From contig DYID01000029.1 of the NCBI GenBank assembly GCA_020723805.1, positions 1-44,609 of the forward strand: a DNA stretch of 44,609 bases, written 5' to 3'. Shown in pieces: positions 16,561-23,935 of this stretch. The first letter of the stretch is position 1, and every line of letters starts with the position of its first letter. The DNA comes from Anaerolinea sp. (lineage in GTDB: Bacteria; Chloroflexota; Anaerolineae; Anaerolineales; Villigracilaceae). Position numbers and translations under genes: made by a program. The notes below the pieces were generated by a model. The model did not search any database and was not told where the DNA came from. It saw nothing but the letters and a program-made list of their open reading frames with translations.

Positions 16561-17226
16561 TTACATCGCTATAAAAATTTTGCTGGTAACGTTCAATCCG
16601 AGCACGACTGTTTTGCGACCGACTTTTACGGTCAGATTGTGGTCGAATGGCGAATAGTCCTTGACTTCGATCGCCGCGCCGGGGATGAGACCCAGACTTT
16701 CGAGATAGCGGAGTAAGTCGGTATCCGCGGCTTTCACACATTGGATTGTCCCGCTTTGCTCGGGACGCAGGGCGGAAAGCGGGGTCGAATCCTCCGGCGG
16801 CATCTTGAGGTCGGCGGTCGGGATCAACTCTCCATGCGGGTCGCGGGTGGGATGTCCCATGGCGGCGGCGATGCGCTGTTCGAAATCCTCCGAAATGACA
16901 TGCTCGAGCCGCTCCGCCTCCTCATGAACCTCATCCCAGGAATAGCCGAGGGTTTGAACCAGCCACGCTTCGAGCAGGCGGTGATGGCGGATGACCTCAA
17001 GCGCGGCGCGTTTGCCCTCCCGCGTCAACGTGACTCCCTGATGTTTCTGGTATTCGACCAGGGCAGGCTTGGCGGAAGCGAGTTTTTTGATCATGCCGGT
17101 CACCGATGGAGCGCTGATTTTCAATTTTTGTGCCAGTGCGTTGGTGCTGGCGCTCTCGCCGTTTTCGGTGAGTTCGTAGATGGTTTTGAGGTAGTCCTCA
17201 GTGGAGATGGTGAACTTCTTCTTCAT
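16561..17226 (-). CDS. DtxR/MntR-family metal-dependent repressor with C-terminal FeoA/SH3 domain
   Basis: 221 residues. The winged helix is near 8-70 (TISTEDYLKTIYEL, KLKISAPSVTGMIKKLA). The metal/dimerisation domain has HHRLLEAWL and HEEAERLEH. Glu105, Glu108 and His109 match the MntR-type ligand set rather than the Cys of DtxR. The C-terminal SH3/FeoA part includes YLESLGLIPGAAIEV. The start is ATG 17226; a TTG at 17244 would add six residues. It heads the five-gene iron operon, and the promoter overlaps a palindrome suited to DtxR-type dimers, so autorepression by metal-bound protein is likely. Fe2+ versus Mn2+ cannot be settled from sequence. Confidence 0.92.
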   Translation of the reverse strand: MKKKFTISTEDYLKTIYELTENGESASTNALAQKLKISAPSVTGMIKKLASAKPALVEYQKHQGVTLTREGKRAALEVIRHHRLLEAWLVQTLGYSWDEVHEEAERLEHVISEDFEQRIAAAMGHPTRDPHGELIPTADLKMPPEDSTPLSALRPEQSGTIQCVKAADTDLLRYLESLGLIPGAAIEVKDYSPFDHNLTVKVGRKTVVLGLNVTSKIFIAM

Positions 17227-17242
17227 TATTTTAGAGTAAAAC

Positions 17243-17289
17243 AAAATTTAGGAATACCTAAATTTTATGCATAACGGGAAATCTGTCAA
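17243..17289 (-). promoter_or_regulatory. Iron-operon promoter with overlapping DtxR-type operator
   Basis: On the minus strand, TTGACA (17284-17289) and TAAAAT (17262-17267) are separated by 16 bp. A perfect 10-bp inverted repeat, AAAATTTAGG (17243-17252) and CCTAAATTTT (17257-17266) with a 4-bp AATA centre, overlaps the -10 and the start site. TTTAGG/CCTAAA arms resemble known DtxR-family boxes. Confidence 0.82.
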
Positions 17290-17463
17290 GGGCGCGGCAG
17301 ATTGTTTTTCTGCGCGTCAGCGCAAGACAGTGTTTGTTTGCATATCAATATGATTTCGGATGGAGTCTTTTGAACTTTTAATCTCCCGGTGTATTGTCAT
17401 GTAGTGGGAATGTGTAATAATAGAGTGTATGATTGCAAAACAATCTTTGAAAGGAGTTCGTCA

Positions 17464-18429
17464 ATGCGCGTTTGTTTGTTGACTGATGAAGAACCCGAGG
17501 ATTTCAACCCCGCCCCGTATTTGAAGGATTATGACTGGGAGATGTTTACCGTGAAGGCTCCCGTCCTGCCGTTTATCAAATCCATTGCCGACCAGAATCG
17601 CTTCGATGTGTTCTTGAATATCTGCGAAGGTTATGAGTTGGACGAATGGAATGAATATGCCTATCACGGCATTGATGTTGTCCGCGCTTTGGAGGAGTTA
17701 AATCTTCCCTATACGGGCGCGGATGAAAAATTCTTCGATCCCACCCGCGAAGAGATGCAGGCCGTGGCAGAGGCGCATGGACTTGGATTTGCAAAGGGTT
17801 ATCAAGTCCGATCGGCGGAAGAAGCCGAGCGGCTGGTCAAAAATCTCCGCTTTCCCATCATGGTGAAGCATCCCAAGAGTTATGGCAGTACCGGCATGTT
17901 CCGGGAATCTCGCGTGGATACCTTGGAGCAGTTGCGCGTTCAGGTGGAACGAATCTGCTCCCAGTTTGGCGCGGCACGCATGGAAGAGTTCATTGTCGGC
18001 AAGGAGTTCAATGTTTTCGTGGTGGATAATCCGGACGATTTATCCGATCCGTTTGTGTACCCGCCAGCCGAGTTGATCTTCCCACCGGGCGAGGAATTCT
18101 GGCATACCGACATCAAATGGGACTACAACGTGCCGTTCGATTTCAAGCAGGTGACAGACCCCGTCCTGGTTGCCCGCCTGCAGGAGATGGGGAAGCGGAT
18201 GTTCCTTGCCATGGGTGGAGTGGGCTATGGGCGCTGTGACATTCGCATGAATGAAAAGGGCGAATTGTTCATCCTGGAGATCAATCCCAACGGCGCCATC
18301 ATGCTGCCGCCGGAGGAATACGGTCCGGCGGATTACATGATTTTGTACGATAAGGATGGCTACAAAGGATTCTTTGACCGCATTTTCAAATCTGCATTGA
18401 TACGCCATAAAATGCGCGCCAAAGCGTAA
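17464..18429 (+). CDS. ATP-grasp ligase, D-alanine-D-alanine ligase-like
   Basis: 321 residues. The central part has the ATP-grasp lysine strand FPIMVKHPKSYGSTGM and the hinge MEEFIVGKEFNVFV. The C-terminal metal-binding segment is CDIRMNEKGELFILEINPNG. This is the D-Ala-D-Ala ligase/carboxylate-amine ligase fold, but the N-terminal domain differs from Ddl, so the substrates are unknown. The start is ATG 17464 with AAGGAG 7 nt upstream; 25 residues of an earlier open frame were rejected. TTGTCA at 17394 and TAATAG at 17418 may form its promoter. It is divergent from the iron operon. Confidence 0.85.
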   Translation: MRVCLLTDEEPEDFNPAPYLKDYDWEMFTVKAPVLPFIKSIADQNRFDVFLNICEGYELDEWNEYAYHGIDVVRALEELNLPYTGADEKFFDPTREEMQAVAEAHGLGFAKGYQVRSAEEAERLVKNLRFPIMVKHPKSYGSTGMFRESRVDTLEQLRVQVERICSQFGAARMEEFIVGKEFNVFVVDNPDDLSDPFVYPPAELIFPPGEEFWHTDIKWDYNVPFDFKQVTDPVLVARLQEMGKRMFLAMGGVGYGRCDIRMNEKGELFILEINPNGAIMLPPEEYGPADYMILYDKDGYKGFFDRIFKSALIRHKMRAKA

Positions 18430-18578
18430 GAGAGCGTTTTAAAAGCCCCCTATTTTGTGTCATTTGCGTAGGATGCGCTCTCTTGCGCATCCGCAGGCGA
18501 CGTTACACCTGCCCTGGCGGGCGGTGCCAGGGGAGAATGTCGTCTACGCGCTAACCGGAAAAATTTAAAACACTCTCT
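18429..18578. repeat. 150-bp multi-hairpin element bounded by inverted repeats
   Basis: The outer arms AGAGAGCGTTTTAAA (18429-18443) and TTTAAAACACTCTCT (18564-18578) match inverted with one mismatch. Nested inside are GCGTAG (18466) with CTACGC (18544), a perfect GGATGCGC/GCGCATCC hairpin (18471-18492) and a perfect CCCTGGC/GCCAGGG hairpin (18512-18532). There is no ORF. The left arm overlaps the ATP-grasp stop codon. It could be a MITE, a structured RNA or a terminator complex. Confidence 0.65.
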
Positions 18579-18603
18579 AAGGTCTCGAATCCGACCACAG
18601 ACA

Positions 18604-18636
18604 AACGAGCCGGTTCTGTTGCAGAGCCGGCTCGTT
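18604..18636 (-). terminator. Hairpin after the ankyrin-repeat gene
   Basis: AACGAGCCGG (18604-18613) and CCGGCTCGTT (18627-18636) are perfectly complementary, and the loop adds further TTCTG/CAGAG pairing. On the minus strand it is followed by TGTCTG, a poor U-tract. It lies 22 bp beyond the ankyrin gene stop and may terminate from both sides. Confidence 0.6.
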
Positions 18637-18658
18637 GATTGAAAGGGAATGTGCTATG

Positions 18659-19057
18659 TTAGAGACGAAAGTTTTGCAAATATTCCAACACCGTCCTGGC
18701 GTCGTCGCCGCCCGCCTCGGCATGGGTGATGAGCGGTATTCCGTGAGGTCCCGGCGTGTGAAGCGACTGGGGAAATGCTTCGAGCGCGGCTTGAACGATG
18801 TCCAGTTTACCGAGCATTGCCGCGGCAAAAATATCGAGCCGCGCGCCGTGTTCGAGCAGAAAAACAGCGATGTCTCTGCGCCCCATGTGCGAAGCCGCGC
18901 CTAGCGCGGTCTCGAAATCGCCGCCGCCCCAATCCCACGTGGCGTTGACCAGCGCCGGTTCCTGAGTCAGTAACTCTTTCACACGTTCCAAATTACCGTG
19001 GGCATTGCCTACGAATTCTTGCACCAATTGCGCATCTAAAGCAGGTTTCTTTTCCAT
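18659..19057 (-). CDS. Ankyrin-repeat protein
   Basis: 132 residues with about three ankyrin-type helix-turn-helix units: NLERVKELLTQEPALVNATW, then ETALGAASHMGRRDIAVFLL and HGARLDIFAAAMLGKLDIVQ. No signal peptide is seen. Such proteins bind partners rather than catalyse. It is co-directional with, and 13 bp downstream of, a 55-residue membrane-protein gene. The partner is unknown. Confidence 0.85.
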   Translation of the reverse strand: MEKKPALDAQLVQEFVGNAHGNLERVKELLTQEPALVNATWDWGGGDFETALGAASHMGRRDIAVFLLEHGARLDIFAAAMLGKLDIVQAALEAFPQSLHTPGPHGIPLITHAEAGGDDARTVLEYLQNFRL

Positions 19058-19070
19058 GGTTTTTTGCGCC

Positions 19071-19238
19071 TCATCTTTTTCTTGGTCTCATCCACCGTCC
19101 GCCCAGGACGAGGGAAATAACAATGAACGCCAGCGCCGCCCAGGTAAAGGCGGTATTGTCGGTGGAAAGCCCGATGACCAGAAATGCCATGCCAAGTATC
19201 AGAAACGCGCTGGATGTTTTTCGTTTGTTTTGGTTCAT
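19071..19238 (-). CDS. 55-residue two-helix membrane protein
   Basis: The reading begins MNQNKRKTSSAFLILGMAFL and has two hydrophobic helices (AFLILGMAFLVIGLS and WAALAFIVISLVLGG), ending in positive RWMRPRKR. ATG 19238 has AAAGGA 7 nt upstream, and the codon pattern fits a real gene. It is shorter than most gene-finder cut-offs. It precedes the ankyrin gene on the same strand, so a small two-gene unit is likely. The function is unknown. Confidence 0.72.
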   Translation of the reverse strand: MNQNKRKTSSAFLILGMAFLVIGLSTDNTAFTWAALAFIVISLVLGGRWMRPRKR

Positions 19239-19341
19239 ATCTTTGTCCTTTTTGCATAAGTCCTTATAGTATTACTCGGTGAACACCACGCTAATCACGA
19301 AGATGTTACGGGCTGCTCCATGCAACGCTTGAGCGTATTTT

Positions 19342-19379
19342 GCGTTCTCTGACGCCAGAGACGGCGCGTAAGAGAACGC
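19342..19379. repeat. GCGTTCTCT/AGAGAACGC inverted repeat in a 237-bp gap
   Basis: Perfect 9-bp arms at 19342-19350 and 19371-19379 flank a 20-bp loop, between the small membrane-protein gene and the MFS/spermidine-synthase gene. TACAAT at 19455 may be a -10 for the latter. Nothing else was recognised in this gap. Confidence 0.45.
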
Positions 19380-19475
19380 GCCCTGCGCGGCGAAGACAAT
19401 TTGGACTGCGGCTTGCCGCGCTATCCAATTGTACATGAATCCCATCTGCGCATTTACAATACAACAGGTGACATC

Positions 19476-21563
19476 ATGCTTATCTTTGCACTCAGCATCT
19501 TCCTTTCCGCTTTTCTTCTTTTCCAAGTCCAGCCGATGGTTGGGAAATTCATTTTGCCGTGGTTTGGCGGCACGCCTGCGGTCTGGTCAACGGCGATGTT
19601 GTTCTTTCAGGCGGCGCTTAGCGGCGGTTATGCGTATGCCTACTGGTTGATGAAACGAAAAAGGCAATCTGCCATCCATGTCGCATTGCTTGCGCTTGCC
19701 TTTGTCGTGCTGACTGTGCAGGCTTTGAATTGGGAAACTCCAACCCTGCCCGCCGCCAACTGGAAACCGCAGGCTGATACCCTGCCCGCCCCTGCCATTC
19801 TCAAACTGCTTGCCCTTTCGGTTGGCTTGCCGTATTTTCTGCTCGCCTCGAACGGTCCGCTGATGCAGGCATGGTTCAGCCGTGCTTTTCCCGAAAGGTC
19901 TTACGCAAAACTCTATTCATTATCGAATGCCGGCTCGCTGCTCGGCTTGCTTACTTACCCGTTTGTCATCGAGCCGAATCTTCCGCTTCAGAGTCAGGGA
20001 TGGGTATGGAGCGCCGGCTTTGTCCTCTTCGGATTGCTTGCCGGCTGGATTGCGCTTCGTAATGGGCGCGCTTCGCTTCCAACCGCCCCGGATGCTGTTC
20101 CTGTTTCCCAAAATGGGCGTCCCTCTTTTGCCTTGCTCTCGCTGTGGGTGGGGTTGAGCGGCGCCGCGTCACTCCTGCTTTTGTCGGTCACGAATCAGAT
20201 TTCGCAGGAAGTAGCGGTTATCCCGTTCTTATGGATTCTTCCGCTTGTGTTGTACCTGCTCTCCTTCATCCTGACTTTTTCCGGCGAGCGCGGATACAAC
20301 CACAGCGTTTACGCCTCTCTCTTTATCCTTGCCGCCGCAGGGACGGTGGTGGTCCTGCTCAACGCCACCCGCTTGCACATCTACTGGCAAATCCTGGCGT
20401 ACAGTTTTTTACTCTTCTCTGCCTGCATGCTCTGTCACGGCGAGTTATATCTTCTGCGTCCCTCTGCCGACCACCTCACCAGTTTCTACCTGATGATTTC
20501 CGTCGGCGGAGCGCTGGGCGGATTGTTCGTCAGCCTGCTTGCGCCGTTGATCTTCGACGGTTACTGGGAATTCTTTGTTGGACTGGCGCTGGCAGTGGCG
20601 GTACTCCTGACCATTTTTCGCTCTTCAAAAAGAGAGGATGGAGCCGTTTTGCCTTATTCCACTGACATAGCGGCGCGTTCCCGCTTTCTCTTCTTTGTCT
20701 TCGCATTGACCACCGGCTTGCTCGTGCTGGTGGAAACATCTTTTTCCGGTTCGCTCTACGCCAAAAGGAATTTTTACGGCGTCATCCGCGTGCGCGAAAG
20801 CATGGTTGGCGAGCCGCCGCGCCCCGCCTACCTCATGACGCATGGAATCACCATTCATGGGTTGCAGTTTATCGGAGCAGACCGCCATCTGCCGACGACA
20901 TACTACGCCCGCGAAAGCGGAGCAGGGCTGGCAATCTTACATCATCCTAAATACGGCAGGGGAATGCGAGTGGGGATGCTGGGCGCCGGCGCAGGGACGC
21001 TGGCGGTCTATGGTCAGCGCGGGGATGTGTATCGTTTGTACGAAATCAATCCCGTTGTGGTTGACCTGGCGAAAGGACAGGGCGGCTTTTTCTCCTTCGT
21101 CAAAGACAGTCAGGCAGACGTAACCATGATCCTCGGCGACGCGCGCCTCTCCCTCGAACGCGAACTGGCTGAAAGCGGCTCGCAAACCTTCGACGTGCTC
21201 ATCCTCGATACCTTCAGCAGCGACTCGATACCCGTCCACCTCGTCACTACGGAAGCCTTTGATTTGTATCTTGCCCATCTTGCGCCCGGCGGCATCATTG
21301 CCGCTCACATCACCAACCTCCACCTCGACCTTCAACCGGTCTTCTGGCAGTTGGCAAGGCATCACGGCTTGCATTTGGTGCGCGTTGACTATGCCGGCGA
21401 CGCGAATGGCGGCTACGCCTCCCACTGGATTTTGCTTACCCGCGACCCCGCCGTCCTGAACGTTCCCGCCATCCAAGCCCGTGCGGTGGACTTGAGCGGC
21501 TACTCCACGAACCTCAGGCTATGGACGGACGACTACAGCAACCTGTTTCAAATCCTCAAGTAA
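19476..21563 (+). CDS. Fused MFS-like membrane domain and spermidine-synthase-like protein
   Basis: 695 residues. The first ~430 hold about twelve hydrophobic helices beginning LIFALSIFLSAFLLFQVQPM. The rest is a spermidine-synthase-like Rossmann domain with GMLGAGAGTLAVYG, YRLYEINPVVVDLA and FDVLILDTFSSDSIPVHLV. Fused MFS/SpeE proteins are common in bacteria, but their substrates are mostly unproven. The start is ATG 19476 with AGGTGA 5 nt upstream. It ends exactly where the convergent HlyIII gene ends. Confidence 0.9.
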   Translation: MLIFALSIFLSAFLLFQVQPMVGKFILPWFGGTPAVWSTAMLFFQAALSGGYAYAYWLMKRKRQSAIHVALLALAFVVLTVQALNWETPTLPAANWKPQADTLPAPAILKLLALSVGLPYFLLASNGPLMQAWFSRAFPERSYAKLYSLSNAGSLLGLLTYPFVIEPNLPLQSQGWVWSAGFVLFGLLAGWIALRNGRASLPTAPDAVPVSQNGRPSFALLSLWVGLSGAASLLLLSVTNQISQEVAVIPFLWILPLVLYLLSFILTFSGERGYNHSVYASLFILAAAGTVVVLLNATRLHIYWQILAYSFLLFSACMLCHGELYLLRPSADHLTSFYLMISVGGALGGLFVSLLAPLIFDGYWEFFVGLALAVAVLLTIFRSSKREDGAVLPYSTDIAARSRFLFFVFALTTGLLVLVETSFSGSLYAKRNFYGVIRVRESMVGEPPRPAYLMTHGITIHGLQFIGADRHLPTTYYARESGAGLAILHHPKYGRGMRVGMLGAGAGTLAVYGQRGDVYRLYEINPVVVDLAKGQGGFFSFVKDSQADVTMILGDARLSLERELAESGSQTFDVLILDTFSSDSIPVHLVTTEAFDLYLAHLAPGGIIAAHITNLHLDLQPVFWQLARHHGLHLVRVDYAGDANGGYASHWILLTRDPAVLNVPAIQARAVDLSGYSTNLRLWTDDYSNLFQILK

Positions 21564-22202
21564 CTACACCGCCACGCCCAGCACTGCCACATAATGCGCC
21601 GCCGCAGCAAGCAGAACGAAGAGGTGCCACATCTCATGAAAGCCGAATACGCCGGGCTTGAAATTGAAAATTTTGGTGATGTACACAATCGCGCCCAGGG
21701 TGTAAATCACGCCGCCGGCAATCAACCAGCCAAACACCCAAGCGGGCAGCGCCGCCAGCATTTGTCCGGCTGCGCCAACTGCCAGCCAGCCCATGACAAC
21801 GTAGATGCCGGCGTTCAACCAGCGCGGCGCGCGAATGTAGAACACCTTCACCACAATCCCAATCAGCGCCAGCGACCAGATGATGCTCAGCATTCCCCAT
21901 TTCCAAAAGCCCTCGAAGGCGTTCACGCAAAACGGCGTGTAAGTCCCGGCGATGAGCAGGTAAATGGCGGAATGATCAATCTTGCGGAAGATTTCCAAAG
22001 CCTTATCCTTCACGCGCACCATGTGATAGGTGGCGCTTGCGGAAAACATGGCAATCAGACTGATGCCGTAAATGGCGAGCGAAACGACCTTGGCGGGCGT
22101 ATCCCAGCCCACCACGAGCAGGGCAATCAATCCGGCAAGCGCAAGCACAGCGCCCGCCCAATGGGTGAGACTATTGACAGGTTCACGAAGTTTTTTGAAC
22201 AT
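21564..22202 (-). CDS. Hemolysin III / PAQR family membrane protein
   Basis: 212 residues with seven predicted helices. The PAQR/HlyIII landmarks are present: SATYHM, the second-helix segment KIDHSAIYLLIAGTYTPF and the C-terminal HEMWHLFVLLAAAAHY, whose His residues with the first Ser/His set can bind Zn2+. The start is ATG 22202 with AAGGA 6 nt upstream; an open extension upstream overlaps the methyltransferase gene and was rejected. It overlaps the methyltransferase 3' end by 20 bp, so it is probably co-transcribed. Confidence 0.92.
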   Translation of the reverse strand: MFKKLREPVNSLTHWAGAVLALAGLIALLVVGWDTPAKVVSLAIYGISLIAMFSASATYHMVRVKDKALEIFRKIDHSAIYLLIAGTYTPFCVNAFEGFWKWGMLSIIWSLALIGIVVKVFYIRAPRWLNAGIYVVMGWLAVGAAGQMLAALPAWVFGWLIAGGVIYTLGAIVYITKIFNFKPGVFGFHEMWHLFVLLAAAAHYVAVLGVAV

Positions 22203-22884
22203 ACTTTTCCTTTTTTTCAGCGACAACGATGATAAGTGTACCCGAAGTTCTTTCCAGTACATGCATCTTTGTCTCGAACGCCGCTTGAATGAACGGCTCT
22301 TGTAATTTTTGCTGGATGACTTGCACGGCATCGGATGGCGCCTGACCTGTGACTCGAAACAACCAGGCGAGGAGGCGGTTCCTGGGCAGCGCAGCGGGCA
22401 GGACGACAAACCTGCCTCCGTCCGAAAGGCATCTCCTCACCTCTGACAGCGTTTGCGGATCGGCGATGTACTCTGCGGGGAAGGTGGCAAGGACGGTTTC
22501 GAATGCCCCGTCTCGAAAGGGGAGCGCTTGCGCCAATCCGCGCGTCAAATTGATTTGCGTGCAGCCAGGATGTTGCGAGGGTTGCATGTGTGAAGGCGCT
22601 GCTAACTGATCCGCATCCTTCGCAAGCGCCCGCCGCCTGGCAAGCCGGCTCATCGCGGCAGATTCGTCCAGGGCAACAGCGACCAAGCCTCGGCGGAGAA
22701 GGAAGCGGTGCAGGTGACCGGGTCCGTGACCGATTTCGAGCGTCCGCGTTCCGTGAATGAAGGGGACCACTTCCAAAATCCATTCCCTCCAATGCCCAAG
22801 CGAAACGATCCCTGCCACGAGGTCGTAGGTAAAGGCAAACGAGTGGTAGAGCAGGTGGAAGAATACCCGCAGAAGCGTTTTCAT
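22183..22884 (-). CDS. Class I SAM-dependent methyltransferase
   Basis: 233 residues. Motif I is RTLEIGHGPGHLHRFLLRRG, and later strands read AVALDESAAM and FETVLATFPAEYI, with DGGRFVVLPAAL as the typical motif III region. This is a methyltransferase-11-like (UbiE-type) fold. The substrate is unknown. The start is ATG 22884, which lies only 8 nt after a strong terminator hairpin and has no Shine-Dalgarno; no better in-frame start is present. Confidence 0.87.
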   Translation of the reverse strand: MKTLLRVFFHLLYHSFAFTYDLVAGIVSLGHWREWILEVVPFIHGTRTLEIGHGPGHLHRFLLRRGLVAVALDESAAMSRLARRRALAKDADQLAAPSHMQPSQHPGCTQINLTRGLAQALPFRDGAFETVLATFPAEYIADPQTLSEVRRCLSDGGRFVVLPAALPRNRLLAWLFRVTGQAPSDAVQVIQQKLQEPFIQAAFETKMHVLERTSGTLIIVVAEKKEKYVQKTS

Positions 22885-22922
22885 AAACAAAACGAGGGTT
22901 TGACCGCCGGGTCAAACCCTCG
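22885..22922 (-). terminator. Strong intrinsic terminator after ytxH-like gene
   Basis: A perfect 13-bp stem (22893-22905 with 22910-22922) around a 4-nt loop is followed on the minus strand by TTTTGTTT. It ends transcription of the YtxH-domain gene directly in front of the methyltransferase start codon. Confidence 0.9.
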
Positions 22923-22938
22923 CACGGATGCAGGTGAC

Positions 22939-23313
22939 TTATGCAGCCGCCTCGTCGGACTTTTTGCCTTTGCGGAGCGATTCGACCGCGGTCTTGCCGC
23001 GTTCGCGCACATCCGACACAACCGCCTTGCCGCGTTCGCTGGCTTTGGTGTAGACCTCGGTGCCGCGTTCCTTCAACTGCCGGGCAAGTTCATCGGCGCG
23101 GGCGCGCGCTTCCTGAGCGGCGGCTTCGGCTTTGGCGAGCGCCTCTTCGGCGGTGTGTTGTGCTTTGTCGCGCAGTTCGATGGACTTATCCTTGATAAGG
23201 GCGCGGGTCTCTTCGCCGGATTGAGGAGCAAACAGCAAAGCCACAACGGCTCCGGTCAGCCCGCCGACAATGAAGCCTACGAGAAAGGCTCCGAATTCAT
23301 CACGATCAGACAT
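22939..23313 (-). CDS. YtxH-domain protein
   Basis: 124 residues. One N-terminal hydrophobic helix (AFLVGFIVGGLTGAVVALLF) ends in the APQSGEETR motif typical of YtxH/Gas-vesicle-G-like small proteins. A long Ala/Glu/Lys/Arg-rich helix or coiled coil and a lysine-rich tail follow. It is probably a membrane-tethered stress-type protein. ATG 23313 has AAGGAGG upstream. Confidence 0.88.
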   Translation of the reverse strand: MSDRDEFGAFLVGFIVGGLTGAVVALLFAPQSGEETRALIKDKSIELRDKAQHTAEEALAKAEAAAQEARARADELARQLKERGTEVYTKASERGKAVVSDVRERGKTAVESLRKGKKSDEAAA

Positions 23314-23355
23314 GGTAACCTCCTTGGGGTTGGGTTGGTCTTTTTGCGAAAAAAG

Positions 23356-23817
23356 TCATTTCTTTTTTATGCCCATCAATTCTAACATACGGCTCAAGCC
23401 CGCCAGATAACCGTTCAATTTGATGACGGGTTCGACGACGTTTTCACCCAAAAATTCCGCCGTGCCGCGCAGGTTGTTGACGGTCTCGCTGGTGGCTTTG
23501 AGGATGGGGCGCACTTCGTTTTGAAGCAGGTTGATCAGGCTTGCCATTTGAACGATGAGGACAATCAGCGCCACGCCGATGACCAGCGATTCGAGCGCCA
23601 CCACGATGATGAAGATGTCGCGAATCTTGTCGGTGGGTGTGGCAGGCTGGAGCAGGAAATAGATTGCCGTGCCCAGCAGCGCCAAAAAAATGACCACGCC
23701 AGCGAGGACGGCGGCTGTCAAACGTTTCGTCTGTTTTTCGCGTTCTTGTTGCACGGCAAGTTCTTCGGGACCGGCATGAGGCGAAGCAGTTTGTTGGGGA
23801 GGGAGTGGCGTTGCCAT
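23356..23817 (-). CDS. Two-helix membrane protein, DUF948-like
   Basis: 153 residues. Two hydrophobic helices lie at about 35-57 and 68-92 (LTAAVLAGVVIFLALLGTAI; IIVVALESLVIGVALIVLIV), followed by a helix like those of DUF948 proteins (LINLLQNEVRPILKATSETV). It lies upstream of the ytxH-like gene, an association also seen for DUF948/YtxH pairs. The function is unknown. TATAAT at 23824-23829 is 6 nt before ATG 23817, suggesting a leaderless mRNA. Confidence 0.75.
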   Translation of the reverse strand: MATPLPPQQTASPHAGPEELAVQQEREKQTKRLTAAVLAGVVIFLALLGTAIYFLLQPATPTDKIRDIFIIVVALESLVIGVALIVLIVQMASLINLLQNEVRPILKATSETVNNLRGTAEFLGENVVEPVIKLNGYLAGLSRMLELMGIKKK

Positions 23818-23823
23818 ATTTCG

Positions 23824-23829
23824 ATTATA
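23824..23829 (-). promoter_or_regulatory. -10 box TATAAT, 6 nt before ATG 23817
   Basis: A consensus TATAAT on the minus strand. TGAAAA lies 17 bp upstream as a partial -35. There is no room for a ribosome-binding site. Confidence 0.55.
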
Positions 23830-23935
23830 GCATTAGTAGCGTGTTTTTTTCATTTTGAATGATGCAGGCTGTTTCCGCGTAAATCCGTGTCAGGCCGCGT
23901 CCCGTTTTTGATAGTGTAAGGGAGGCAGTGGTTGG

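Noticed and set aside
22203-22409. N-terminal extension of the HlyIII protein
   Set aside because: Overlaps the methyltransferase gene in another frame and has no PAQR similarity; ATG 22202 has its own ribosome site.
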